Below, one piece after another: positions 1-5,933 of a stretch of 9,439 nucleotides of DNA. The DNA comes from an uncultured Clostridia bacterium (lineage in GTDB: Bacteria > Bacillota > Clostridia > Oscillospirales > CAG-382). A program made the position numbers and the translations under genes. Below the pieces are notes generated by a model. The model saw only the letters and a list, made by a program, of their open reading frames with translations, searched no databases and was not told the origin of the DNA. Each line of letters starts with the position of its first letter. Position 1 is the stretch's first letter. Location of the stretch: positions 1 to 9,439 of the forward strand of contig CAJOMW010000148.1 in the NCBI GenBank assembly GCA_905235695.1. Reading direction: 5' to 3'.

Positions 1-120
1 TCAAGTACTTTTTTAAACTTTTTTCAAGTTTTTTCCTCGATTTTTGCTCATTCGAAGTGACCGCTCCCTTGCGAGCTTTGCTATTCTATCATACCTTGCT
101 CGGTTTGTCAAGTACTTTTT
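1..120. repeat. 13-base direct repeat around the promoter leader
   Basis: TCAAGTACTTTTT occurs at 1-13 and again at 108-120 (plus strand), 107 bases apart. On the minus strand each copy reads AAAAAGTACTTGA. The copy at 120-108 supplies the TTGA of the -35 box. The copy at the window edge breaks off at the same point, so a second -35 box could follow just outside. The stretch between holds a possible leader with AAGGGAG (70-64) and a 12-codon frame (51-13) that is too short to call. Confidence 0.5.
83..111 (-). promoter_or_regulatory. Sigma-A-type promoter reading out of the window
   Basis: On the minus strand a consensus -35 TTGACA (111-106) and a near-consensus -10 TAGAAT (88-83) are separated by exactly 17 bases. 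The start would be near 76. It lies 44 bases past the sigF stop and reads leftward to a gene outside the window. Its match to the housekeeping consensus suggests a vegetative transcription unit, separate from the sporulation operon. Confidence 0.85.
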
Positions 121-154
121 CGCTAATTTTTTGATTTTTTTGCAATTTGACGAT

Positions 155-877
155 TTATCCCGTCTCGTGCAGTTCCTCTTTAAGTATACCTATTATTTTC
201 TTTTCGGCTCTTGAGACGCGTACCTGCGTCATGCCGAGGCGTCCCGCAACTTCGTTTTGCGTGAGTCCTGCGTAATATCTCATATAGATTATCGCCTTGT
301 CCCTCTCATCAAGCGTTTCAATCGCCTGGCGCAGCGCTATCTTTTCGGTTACGTCGACTATATCGTTATCGGATATCACTTCTTCGAAGGTATGTCCGTC
401 ATCGTCGCCTATCTTATCCTGAAGCGACGTCATGGGAGAACACGCATTCAGCGCATAGAGAGCGTCCTCCATATCTATGCCGCTTATCTCGCATAGCTCG
501 GCAATGCTCGGCTTTCTTCCCTTTTCCGCCTCAAACCGCTCCGCACTTTTCTGCAAAATGCAGTTGTTTTTCTTTGCCTCGCGGCTGACCTTTATCATGC
601 CGTCATCACGCAGAAATCTCTTTATTTCTCCGCTTATCAGCGGCACGGCATATGTTGAGAAGGCTGTTCCGAACGATTTATCGTAGCCGCGTATCGCCTT
701 CAGCATGCCGATAGAGCCTATCTGGATAAGGTCGTCGAGGTCCTGCCCGCGGCCGGTAAATCTTACGGCGATGCTCTTTATCAGCGCCATATTCTCCCGT
801 ATCAGCTCTTCGTCAGCGGTTTTATCGCCTGCCTTTGAGCGTTCGAGAAGGGCGGCGTTCGATTCGGTCTTATTCAT
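155..877 (-). CDS. sigF: RNA polymerase sigma factor sigma-F (early forespore)
   Basis: Sigma-F directs the first forespore-specific transcription after asymmetric division and is held by SpoIIAB until SpoIIAA is dephosphorylated. The 240-residue protein has the sigma-70 layout. Region 2 is DLDDLIQIGSIGMLKAIRGY (46-65) followed by FSTYAVPLISGEIKRFLRDD (73-92). Region 3 lies at about 110-145. Region 4 is at about 180-235, with the helix-turn-helix GLTQNEVAGRLGMTQVRVSR (204-223). Conserved sequence in regions 2 and 2.4 and the position after spoIIAB favour sigma-F over sigma-G or sigma-B. The ATG at 877 overlaps the spoIIAB stop (870-872); AGGGA sits close upstream. After the stop at 155 I see no clear terminator hairpin, only an A/T-rich stretch and then a new promoter. 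Confidence 0.96.
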   Translation of the reverse strand: MNKTESNAALLERSKAGDKTADEELIRENMALIKSIAVRFTGRGQDLDDLIQIGSIGMLKAIRGYDKSFGTAFSTYAVPLISGEIKRFLRDDGMIKVSREAKKNNCILQKSAERFEAEKGRKPSIAELCEISGIDMEDALYALNACSPMTSLQDKIGDDDGHTFEEVISDNDIVDVTEKIALRQAIETLDERDKAIIYMRYYAGLTQNEVAGRLGMTQVRVSRAEKKIIGILKEELHETG

Positions 878-1334
878 TCTTCCCTATGTACTTTTTCATC
901 ACGACCGTTGTGCCTTTTCCCACCTTTGATTTTACCGTGATTTTGTCCGTAAAGCACTGCATTATCGAAAAGCCCATGCCGCTCCGCTCCTCGCTGCCCG
1001 AGCCCGAATACATCGGCTGCATTGCAGTCTCTATGTCCTCTATGCCGCAGCCGCTGTCCTTTACGGTAACGCAAAGCAATCCGTCGTCGTAGTACTCACC
1101 CTTAATACCTATCCTTTTTCGCCTCTCGTCCGGCTCGCTCTCATAGGCGTGGACGATACAGTTCGTGACTGCTTCCGAGACAGCCGTCTTTATATCGCAC
1201 AGCTCCTCTATTGTCGGATCCAGCTGTGCGACGAACGCCGATATTATCCCCCTCGCAAGCCCCTCGTTTACGGACTTTGCCGGCATCGTGCAGGAAAAGC
1301 CGTTTATCTTTTTTCTCTTTTCGGTCTTTATCAT
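870..1334 (-). CDS. spoIIAB: Anti-sigma F factor SpoIIAB (serine kinase)
   Basis: SpoIIAB binds and holds sigma-F inactive, and it phosphorylates SpoIIAA using ATP. The 154-residue protein is slightly longer than the Bacillus one (146) because of a basic N-terminal extension (MIKTEKRKK). It is a GHKL-fold ATPase. The N box SEAVTN (53-58) has Glu54 as the likely catalytic base and Asn58 as the metal ligand. The G1 box is DSGCGIED (93-100) and the G2 box ERSGMGFSIM (116-125). QLDPTIEEL (37-45) matches the Bacillus segment. Arg28 aligns with Bacillus Arg20, which contacts sigma-F and SpoIIAA. A GGGAG lies upstream of the ATG at 1334. The last 8 bases overlap the start of sigF, which suggests translational coupling and balanced amounts of anti-sigma and sigma factor. 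Confidence 0.96.
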   Translation of the reverse strand: MIKTEKRKKINGFSCTMPAKSVNEGLARGIISAFVAQLDPTIEELCDIKTAVSEAVTNCIVHAYESEPDERRKRIGIKGEYYDDGLLCVTVKDSGCGIEDIETAMQPMYSGSGSEERSGMGFSIMQCFTDKITVKSKVGKGTTVVMKKYIGKNE

Positions 1335-1350
1335 TTTTCCGCCGCTCCCT

Positions 1351-1662
1351 TCATGACTTTATTATCTTTACGAGCTTGTCCACGCCCGCCATACACAGTA
1401 TTTTTTCCGTTCTCGGAGAAGGGTTCTTTATGAACATCTGCGAGCCTATCTCGCTGAGCTTTCTGTACCTTCCGAGAACGAGACCGAGCCCCGAGCTGTC
1501 CATAAAATCTATGTCCGATAGCTCGAGGACGAGCGTTTTGGGGCGAGACTGGGCTATCATCTTATCTATCCCCTCTCTTATGCCGGACGCAGAGTGGTGG
1601 TCTATCTCGCCGTCGAGCTTCACAACGAGATTTCCGTCGTTTGAATAAGCTTTCATCTGCAT
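1351..1662 (-). CDS. spoIIAA: Anti-sigma F factor antagonist SpoIIAA
   Basis: SpoIIAA is the anti-anti-sigma factor of the sigma-F switch. In its unphosphorylated form it binds SpoIIAB and displaces sigma-F in the forespore; SpoIIE dephosphorylates it. The protein is 103 residues, close to Bacillus SpoIIAA, and is a single STAS domain. The switch motif DFMDSSGLGLVLGRY (52-66) is nearly identical to the Bacillus one, and Ser57 is the expected phosphorylation site. LDGEIDHHSA (16-25) is also typical. The ATG at 1662 has AAAGGA ten bases upstream. It is the first gene of the spoIIAA-spoIIAB-sigF operon, with 16 bases before spoIIAB. Confidence 0.96.
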   Translation of the reverse strand: MQMKAYSNDGNLVVKLDGEIDHHSASGIREGIDKMIAQSRPKTLVLELSDIDFMDSSGLGLVLGRYRKLSEIGSQMFIKNPSPRTEKILCMAGVDKLVKIIKS

Positions 1663-1672
1663 TTATCTCATA

Positions 1673-1731
1673 TCCTTTCTTTTCTACATTATATATTCGC
1701 ATCCCTGCAAAAACCGTCGTTTTGCGGTGTA
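1673..1731 (-). promoter_or_regulatory. gerB-spoIIAA gap: ribosome binding site and weak promoter candidate
   Basis: The gap between the gerB stop and spoIIAA is 69 bases. AAAGGA (1678-1673) lies ten bases before the spoIIAA ATG. A TATAAT hexamer (1693-1688) could be a -10 box, but no good -35 lies 17 bases upstream. GCGAATAT just before it resembles a sigma-H -10 region without a clear AGGA -35. The inverted repeat GCAAAA/TTTTGC (1707-1712/1720-1725) has no T run and is not a terminator. In Bacillus spoIIA is driven by sigma-H; whether that holds here is open. Confidence 0.35.
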
Positions 1732-2795
1732 CTATCGGGTATTGTTTTGGCGATTTTCGGGCTTTGAGCAGAGCGCAAAGCAAAAAGCGGCGCATATTGC
1801 CGTAAGAACGGGAATAAAGGTGGTTGAAAAAGGGTTTTTGCCCGGTGTAAAAATGAATAATACGGCGCTGACTGCAAGCGAAAAAGCGAAAAACGTGTAC
1901 TTTGCGGCTCTTGAAGAATAGCCGTCGCCGAAAGCGTCTTTAAGTGAGAAGAACGCAAGGCAGGCGTACGAGAGCACCTTGACCTGACAGGCGAGCGTAT
2001 CACGACAGCTATCTCCGCAAGGTCAAACATAGGCACAAGCCGCAGGGCGGCAAGGTCTGCGCTTATCATCTCGGATGCGTATGCCTCTCCGAAAAGCATC
2101 AGATTTTTAGCCGTGCACAGTCCCGAAAACAAGACGAACAGCGACGTGCCCTTCATAACCGATTGCACCGACGCCTTTCGCACTTCGCCGCTCTCGTTAT
2201 CTGTGAGTATTACAGAGAGAAAAGTTATATCAAGTCCAAGGTATGCTATACTGAGCGGCAAGTGAAAAAATTCCCCGTCGGAAAAGGATGCAAACGGAGA
2301 CGGCAGCAAAAAGGCGCTTTTCGTCGTAAAAAACGCAAAGCATCCGGCTATTGCGACGGTGACAAGCGGCAAAAGCACCATACGGCAAAAGCTAAGGACG
2401 CATATTCTGCCCTTTTCCGCTCCCATTACCCCTCCTGCGATTATCACCGCCGCAAAGAAGAGTGCTGCAAGCGGCGCCGGGTAATCCTCTCCGAATATTC
2501 CGAGAAGGCTTGTGTACAAAGCGATATAAGCGGACGACAGAACGGCGAGGATGACCGATATAACCACCGCAAAATACGGTGAGGCGTGCCTTTTTCCGGC
2601 GGCTTTTCTCTTTGAGAAGAACGACGACGATACTAAGGCGGCGGCGAGCGTAAACAAGCTCGTAACTATATATTCAAGCAGCGCATTTTCGCCGCCGTAG
2701 AACGGGCAGTAAAGCACGTATCCGGAATACAGGTAGACAAACACCGTGACGGTCATGCCTATGCGGTTGCTTTTGGAGCGAGGGCTATACGTCAT
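1732..2795 (-). pseudogene. gerB: GerB-type spore germination permease, apparent frameshift
   Basis: This is the B subunit of the germinant receptor, a multi-pass membrane protein of the APC transporter superfamily thought to bind or pass the germinant signal. The ATG at 2795 has AAAGGA about 12 bases upstream, 30 bases after gerC. Hydrophobic segments lie near 15-33, 38-58, 75-97, 108-125, 136-155 and 182-200. Up to residue 264 (FDLAEIAVV) the frame looks like GerB. After that it becomes Arg/Ser/Pro-rich and non-membrane, running on to a stop at 1689. In another frame, from about 2001, the translation continues DTLACQVKVLSYACLAFFSL and then two further hydrophobic segments, ending at the TAG at 1732-1734. 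Joining the two gives about 354 residues, the normal GerB size. One base appears to be missing near 2005-2001. It could be an inactivating mutation or a sequence error. The family match is divergent. Confidence 0.8.
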
Positions 2796-2825
2796 TTGCC
2801 GTCAAGTCCTTTCGGGTATCTTTAT

Positions 2826-3446
2826 TCATAACACGCCGTCTTTTCCGTCGGAAATAACCAGCTTTTCGCCGCTTTCCAAATATGCCCGCGGCTTGACGGG
2901 AGTCCCTCCGTTTTCAGTCAGGGCAAAGTAGAGGAGGGCGTTCACGCCATCTTTTTCAAAGAACTTTGAAAACTGCTCTGCGGTAAAGCGTTCCGAGCAC
3001 CCTTCGAGCAGGTCTCCGGCGGAATACGCAAAGGCTATGTCGCGCTTGAGGGGGAGGTGCGGCGTGTTGACGAGGTAAACGGCAATATCGGAGAGAGTTT
3101 TGTCGGATACGCCGTCGCCTATGATATAAACCTTGTTAGTTCCCGAGTAGACGTCTTCGTAGGAGGCAAAAAACGTGCCGAACGCATCGGCGGCGTTCTC
3201 TCCGGAGAAGGACACGACGCTCATCTCCGTAATTTCTGTTTCACCGGCTTCTCCGCCATCATCTTTCTTTTCGCCTTTTTCGGACGAAGCGGCGAGGACG
3301 TGAAGCGTTACGCTTTTTGCGTCTTCATCTACTCCGACGCCGTAAATGAACAGCGGCTCGTGATTTACTATATCCGAGCAAGACGCAAGGGACAGTGCCA
3401 GAGCACAAATCAGCGACGACAGTGCGGCAATTTTCACTTTTATCAC
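2826..3446 (-). CDS. gerC: Ger(x)C-type spore germination lipoprotein, short form
   Basis: This is the C subunit of the germinant receptor, a lipoprotein predicted to be anchored on the outer face of the spore inner membrane. The start is GTG at 3446, overlapping the gerA stop, with GGAGGG about 12 bases upstream. The signal peptide ends in the lipobox LASC, making Cys23 the lipidated residue. The next stretch (LFIYGVGVDED, 32-42) matches the start of the GerC N-terminal domain. A charged Lys/Glu/Asp-rich loop lies at about 55-70. The protein has only 206 residues, whereas Bacillus GerAC has about 370. It stops after LVISDGKDGVL, about where the second domain should begin. Only 30 bases separate its stop from gerB, and no frame there continues the domain. 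The shortening therefore reflects loss of the C-terminal part, not a simple local frameshift. Confidence 0.85.
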   Translation of the reverse strand: MIKVKIAALSSLICALALSLASCSDIVNHEPLFIYGVGVDEDAKSVTLHVLAASSEKGEKKDDGGEAGETEITEMSVVSFSGENAADAFGTFFASYEDVYSGTNKVYIIGDGVSDKTLSDIAVYLVNTPHLPLKRDIAFAYSAGDLLEGCSERFTAEQFSKFFEKDGVNALLYFALTENGGTPVKPRAYLESGEKLVISDGKDGVL

Positions 3447-4861
3447 CGTTTAAGCTCTCCCTCCGAGTTTTTAAGCGCCTTTCCGGGATTTACGAACACG
3501 GTATCGGAAAATCCCTCCGTGCTTACCGGGGCAAACGGCGACATATACGGCACTCCGAAGGACGTCTTTCGGCAGAGGCGGATAATGAGCAGCGCAAGCG
3601 ACAGAGCTATTCCGACAAGTCCGAAAAGGCGTGCGGCGACAAGGTTTACAAATCTGAGCAGCACGGCGCTGTTCATGAACGGCGGAAGTATAAACGTAGT
3701 TATCGCAGTTATTGCCGCGACCATGATAACCGGCTCGCTTGATATACCGGCGGACACCGCCGCATCGCCGAGTATCAGTCCGCAGACTATGCTCACCGCA
3801 TTGCCCACTGCGCCCGGCATTCTGACTCCCACCTCGCGTATCAGCTCGAATATCAGCAATATAACGACTATCTCGCCGAAAAGGCTGAGCGGAACGCCCT
3901 CCCTCGCCTTGGATATTCTCGAATAGAGCTCGTGTGGGACGGCGTTTTTGTGAAACTCCATTATTGCGATATAAAAAGCCGGAAGATACAGCGAGACAAG
4001 CACGCTTGCAAACCGTATTATCCTTATGAACGTTGCGTAGTAAGGGGTATTCAGGTAGTCCTCCGTCGACTGCAGGCTCTCCGCAAAGAGGTACGGCACG
4101 GTGAGCACGACCGGGCTTCCGTCGCATATTATCGCAATTCTGCCCGACGACAGCTTTGCCGCAACCTTATCCGGCTTTTCGCTGTTTCCCACCTCCGTAA
4201 AAAGTCTCGGCTTTTCACCCGGGAGGAACTGTTCGATATAGCCGGAATCAATGACGGACGGAAGGTCTATTCCGTCTATTCTGTCGCAGATGTCCTTTAC
4301 GAGCTTTTCGTCGGCGACGCCCTCTATATACACGACCTTGACAGACGTCGACGAGTACTTACCTGAGCTTAGCGAGAGCACCTTCATTTTGGGTGTGCGC
4401 AGTCTTTTTCGCAGAAGTGCGACGTTATTCTCCGCATTTTCGACAAAGCCCTCTCTCGGACCTCGGACGACTATCTCGTTATTCGGCTCGTCGACGCTCC
4501 TTGCGGGATCGTTTCGCGCCATACAGGAATACGCGATCGTGCCGCCGTCCGTTTCCGCAAAGACTACCGCTGCTCCTGCAAGCACTCTGTCCACGCACTC
4601 TTCGGCGGTCCCTATCTCCGACATTTCGGACGCTGATATTGCAGAGAGGAATATATTTTCGTCGGAGTTGCTTTGGACGTGCATGACAAGTGGTTTTATT
4701 ACGTTCTCTGATATATAGTCACGTCCCGAAAAGTTCCCTATATTTGCGAGGAATATATCCTTGCCGCAGGCGCGTATGGTGCGGAAATTGAAATCTCCGC
4801 ATTTATCGAAGGTGGTGCGGAGAAATTCACTGATTTCTTCCGGGCTTTTATCCTGTATCAT
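3443..4861 (-). CDS. gerA: Spore germination protein, GerA/SpoVAF family (germinant receptor A subunit)
   Basis: This is the A subunit of a germinant receptor in the spore inner membrane; with B and C subunits it senses small-molecule germinants and triggers germination. The protein is 472 residues, within the usual range. A soluble N-terminal half (about 1-265) carries the family signature EPNNEIVVRGPREGFVE (125-141). The C-terminal half is membrane-embedded, with segments near 284-303, 326-344, 354-372, 378-397 and 408-427. It includes SLYLPAFYIAI (290-300) and the C-terminal SFGVPYMSPFAP (434-445). The ATG at 4861 has a good ribosome binding site. Its stop overlaps the GTG start of gerC by four bases (GTGA), implying translational coupling. 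The specific ligand cannot be read from the sequence. Confidence 0.95.
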   Translation of the reverse strand: MIQDKSPEEISEFLRTTFDKCGDFNFRTIRACGKDIFLANIGNFSGRDYISENVIKPLVMHVQSNSDENIFLSAISASEMSEIGTAEECVDRVLAGAAVVFAETDGGTIAYSCMARNDPARSVDEPNNEIVVRGPREGFVENAENNVALLRKRLRTPKMKVLSLSSGKYSSTSVKVVYIEGVADEKLVKDICDRIDGIDLPSVIDSGYIEQFLPGEKPRLFTEVGNSEKPDKVAAKLSSGRIAIICDGSPVVLTVPYLFAESLQSTEDYLNTPYYATFIRIIRFASVLVSLYLPAFYIAIMEFHKNAVPHELYSRISKAREGVPLSLFGEIVVILLIFELIREVGVRMPGAVGNAVSIVCGLILGDAAVSAGISSEPVIMVAAITAITTFILPPFMNSAVLLRFVNLVAARLFGLVGIALSLALLIIRLCRKTSFGVPYMSPFAPVSTEGFSDTVFVNPGKALKNSEGELKR

Positions 4862-4870
4862 ATCGGTGAG

Positions 4871-4875
4871 CCTCT
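4871..4875 (-). promoter_or_regulatory. Ribosome binding site of gerA
   Basis: AGAGG on the minus strand lies nine bases before the gerA ATG at 4861. I looked for a sigma-G-type promoter between 4925 and 4880. I found only AT-rich approximations such as TATATTA at 4892-4886, without a correctly spaced -35, so I do not call one. Confidence 0.55.
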
Positions 4876-4912
4876 TTTTTTACTGTAATATATACTATAT
4901 TTTCCAAAAGGG

Positions 4913-4950
4913 AAAAAAATATACGCCTATACGCCTTATTTCAGGCGTAT
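4913..4950 (-). terminator. Possible terminator or attenuator ahead of gerA, with duplicated 3' arm
   Basis: On the minus strand an arm ATACGCCT (4950-4943) is followed by two tandem copies of AGGCGTAT (4936-4929 and 4928-4921). After one A comes a run of seven Ts (4919-4913). Pairing with the second copy puts the T run right behind the stem, as in an intrinsic terminator. Pairing with the first copy leaves nine bases between stem and T run, which should not terminate well. It lies 52 bases before the gerA ATG. It may stop transcripts arriving from the right, or attenuate a gerA leader transcript; which one is unknown. Confidence 0.5.
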
Positions 4951-4984
4951 TTTGATTATTATTAGTATAGGTGTGGATTTTTAT

Positions 4985-5132
4985 GTGGCTCTGCCGGGCA
5001 AGGCTGCGACCGGCAAAAGCGCAGCTTTTGATACTCATTTGATGGTTTACTGCTAAGCGCAGTTGCAGTATCCAAAGTGCTTTCAGCACTTTGGGGATAA
5101 CGGATTGTACTTTTCTTGAAAAAGAAAAGTAT
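4985..5132. other. Hairpin-rich non-coding region between vanZ-like gene and gerA
   Basis: No convincing gene lies between 5223 and 4862. The stretch 4992-5131 holds a run of inverted repeats. They are TGCCGG/CCGGCA (4992-4997/5010-5015), CAAAAGC/GCTTTTG with a 3-base loop (5014-5020/5024-5030), and CTGC/GCAG (5050-5053/5059-5062) with the overlapping ACTGC/GCAGT (5049-5053/5065-5069). A perfect 10-bp stem with loop TTC follows (5072-5081/5085-5094), then a 10-bp stem with loop GAAA (5108-5117/5122-5131). None is followed by a T run, so they are not simple terminators. It could be a small structured RNA, a dispersed repeat or a remnant of a mobile element; I cannot decide which. The flank 5133-5223 is AT-rich, with one 7-bp inverted repeat at 5189-5207. 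Confidence 0.6.
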
Positions 5133-5223
5133 ATAAAATGTTTCTTTGCTTACATAAAAAGTATATCTAAGTCTATTAAAGCGACGTGTTCATAAATGAA
5201 TTATGAATTTAATTAAAATTTGC

Positions 5224-5258
5224 AAAAAAGTTCCGCAGAGCTGCGTGCTCTGCGGAAC
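5224..5258 (-). terminator. Intrinsic terminator of the glmS-glmM-vanZ block
   Basis: A perfect 11-bp stem (GTTCCGCAGAG at 5230-5240 with CTCTGCGGAAC at 5248-5258) with a 7-base loop is followed on the minus strand by six Ts (5229-5224). It begins 14 bases after the frame-restored stop of the VanZ-like gene (5273). The T run is on the minus-strand side; on the plus strand the stem is followed by an A run, so the terminator acts on leftward transcription. Confidence 0.92.
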
Positions 5259-5272
5259 AAAAATATGTGTTT

Positions 5273-5870
5273 TCAGCCTCTCCTTTTCCGTATCGCCTTT
5301 CCAAAGGCGTTTACGCCAACCAATACGGCAACTCCGAGAAGCGCACCGCAAAAGTCTACCGTCAGCTGCCCTGCCCGGGACAAAAAGCTGATGAAATTCG
5401 TCGAACATGGCATATACTGCACAAACGCCCAGCGACAGCAAAACGCATTTCAATGTTATACTGTCGCCGTAAGATGCCGCCGTCATAAATACAAACACTC
5501 CGAGCAGCATAAACAGCAAAAAATGTGCCGCCTTCCGTATAAAGTTCTTGAACATCCGGCGGCTTATTCCAAACCACTCTTTTTCCGGTACCGGATTATA
5601 GTCTCCGCCGAAAGACAGTACGGTCGAGCTTGTCTGTATGCTCTCCGGGCTATCGCTTGCGGTGTCCGCACTGTGTGTGTCCGTTTTTTCGCTGCCTTTT
5701 TCGGCAGTATTTTCGCTTTCATGCTGTCCCGGCTCGATTATATTGAGTATGATCCTCGTAACGGAATTGCTCAAATCCCGGGATTTTGCTGCGTCAAGCG
5801 AAGACATGAGAAATATAAACGCCATTACAAGCACTGAAAGAGTCGCAAAAACTACCGTTTTTGTTTTCAT
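5273..5870 (-). pseudogene. VanZ-like membrane protein, frameshifted near its 3' end
   Basis: This is a VanZ-family small integral membrane protein of unknown cellular role; the founding member gives low-level teicoplanin resistance. It starts at the ATG at 5870, with GGAGG ten bases upstream and 63 bases after glmM. The N-terminal membrane segment (about 5-22) runs into the family's FLMSS...S...S pattern. An acidic, Ser/Thr-rich linker (about 48-85) follows. The hallmark motifs are RKAAHF (118-123) and DEFHQLFVPGR. After VPGRA the uninterrupted frame turns basic and loses family character. Another frame continues with QLTVDFCGALLGVAVLVGV, the expected C-terminal VanZ helix, and stops at 5273. 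A shift near 5363-5385 joins the two, giving a protein of about 198 residues. The uninterrupted frame (226 residues, to 5190) would run straight through the terminator at 5258-5224, which supports the frameshift. It could be a true mutation or a sequence error. Confidence 0.82.
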
Positions 5871-5880
5871 TGTCTCAACA

Positions 5881-5885
5881 CCTCC
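5881..5885 (-). promoter_or_regulatory. Ribosome binding site of the VanZ-like gene
   Basis: GGAGG on the minus strand, ten bases before the ATG at 5870, decides the start of the VanZ-like gene. It lies in the 63-base gap after glmM, which shows no terminator, so co-transcription with glmM is likely. Confidence 0.75.
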
Positions 5886-5933
5886 GCTTTCAATTATTGC
5901 CGGTATTTAGGTAAATATGCGCCGGGATTTTAT

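Noticed and set aside
13..51. A 12-codon minus-strand frame after the left-edge promoter
   Set aside because: AAGGGAG lies 12 bases upstream, but the Lys-rich peptide is too short and low-complexity to support as a gene. A leader peptide role is possible but not shown.
1707..1725. An inverted repeat after gerB as a terminator
   Set aside because: The stem is only 6 bp of mostly A-T pairs and is followed by AGGGATGCG on the minus strand, with no T run.
1689..1996. The uninterrupted C-terminal tail of the gerB frame
   Set aside because: It is Arg/Ser/Pro-rich with no membrane character. The alternative frame gives the expected hydrophobic GerB segments.
3057..3926. A 289-codon open frame on the plus strand
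   Set aside because: It lies antisense to gerC and gerA, which have clear family motifs. The product shows no recognisable domain, so it is a shadow of the codon use on the other strand.
4895..5089. A 64-codon minus-strand frame in the hairpin-rich region
   Set aside because: It spans several inverted repeats and the T run, has no clear ribosome binding site and shows no recognisable features.
4985..5132. A CRISPR array or tRNA in the hairpin-rich region
   Set aside because: There are no regularly spaced identical repeats, and no cloverleaf with an anticodon arm and TTC-loop consensus can be drawn.
5190..5272. The C-terminal tail of the 226-residue VanZ-like frame
   Set aside because: It is translated through a strong terminator and has no VanZ character.
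5220..5837. A 205-codon open frame on the plus strand
   Set aside because: It is antisense to the VanZ-like gene, crosses the terminator, is rich in Cys/Arg/His with no family features, and has no supporting start site.
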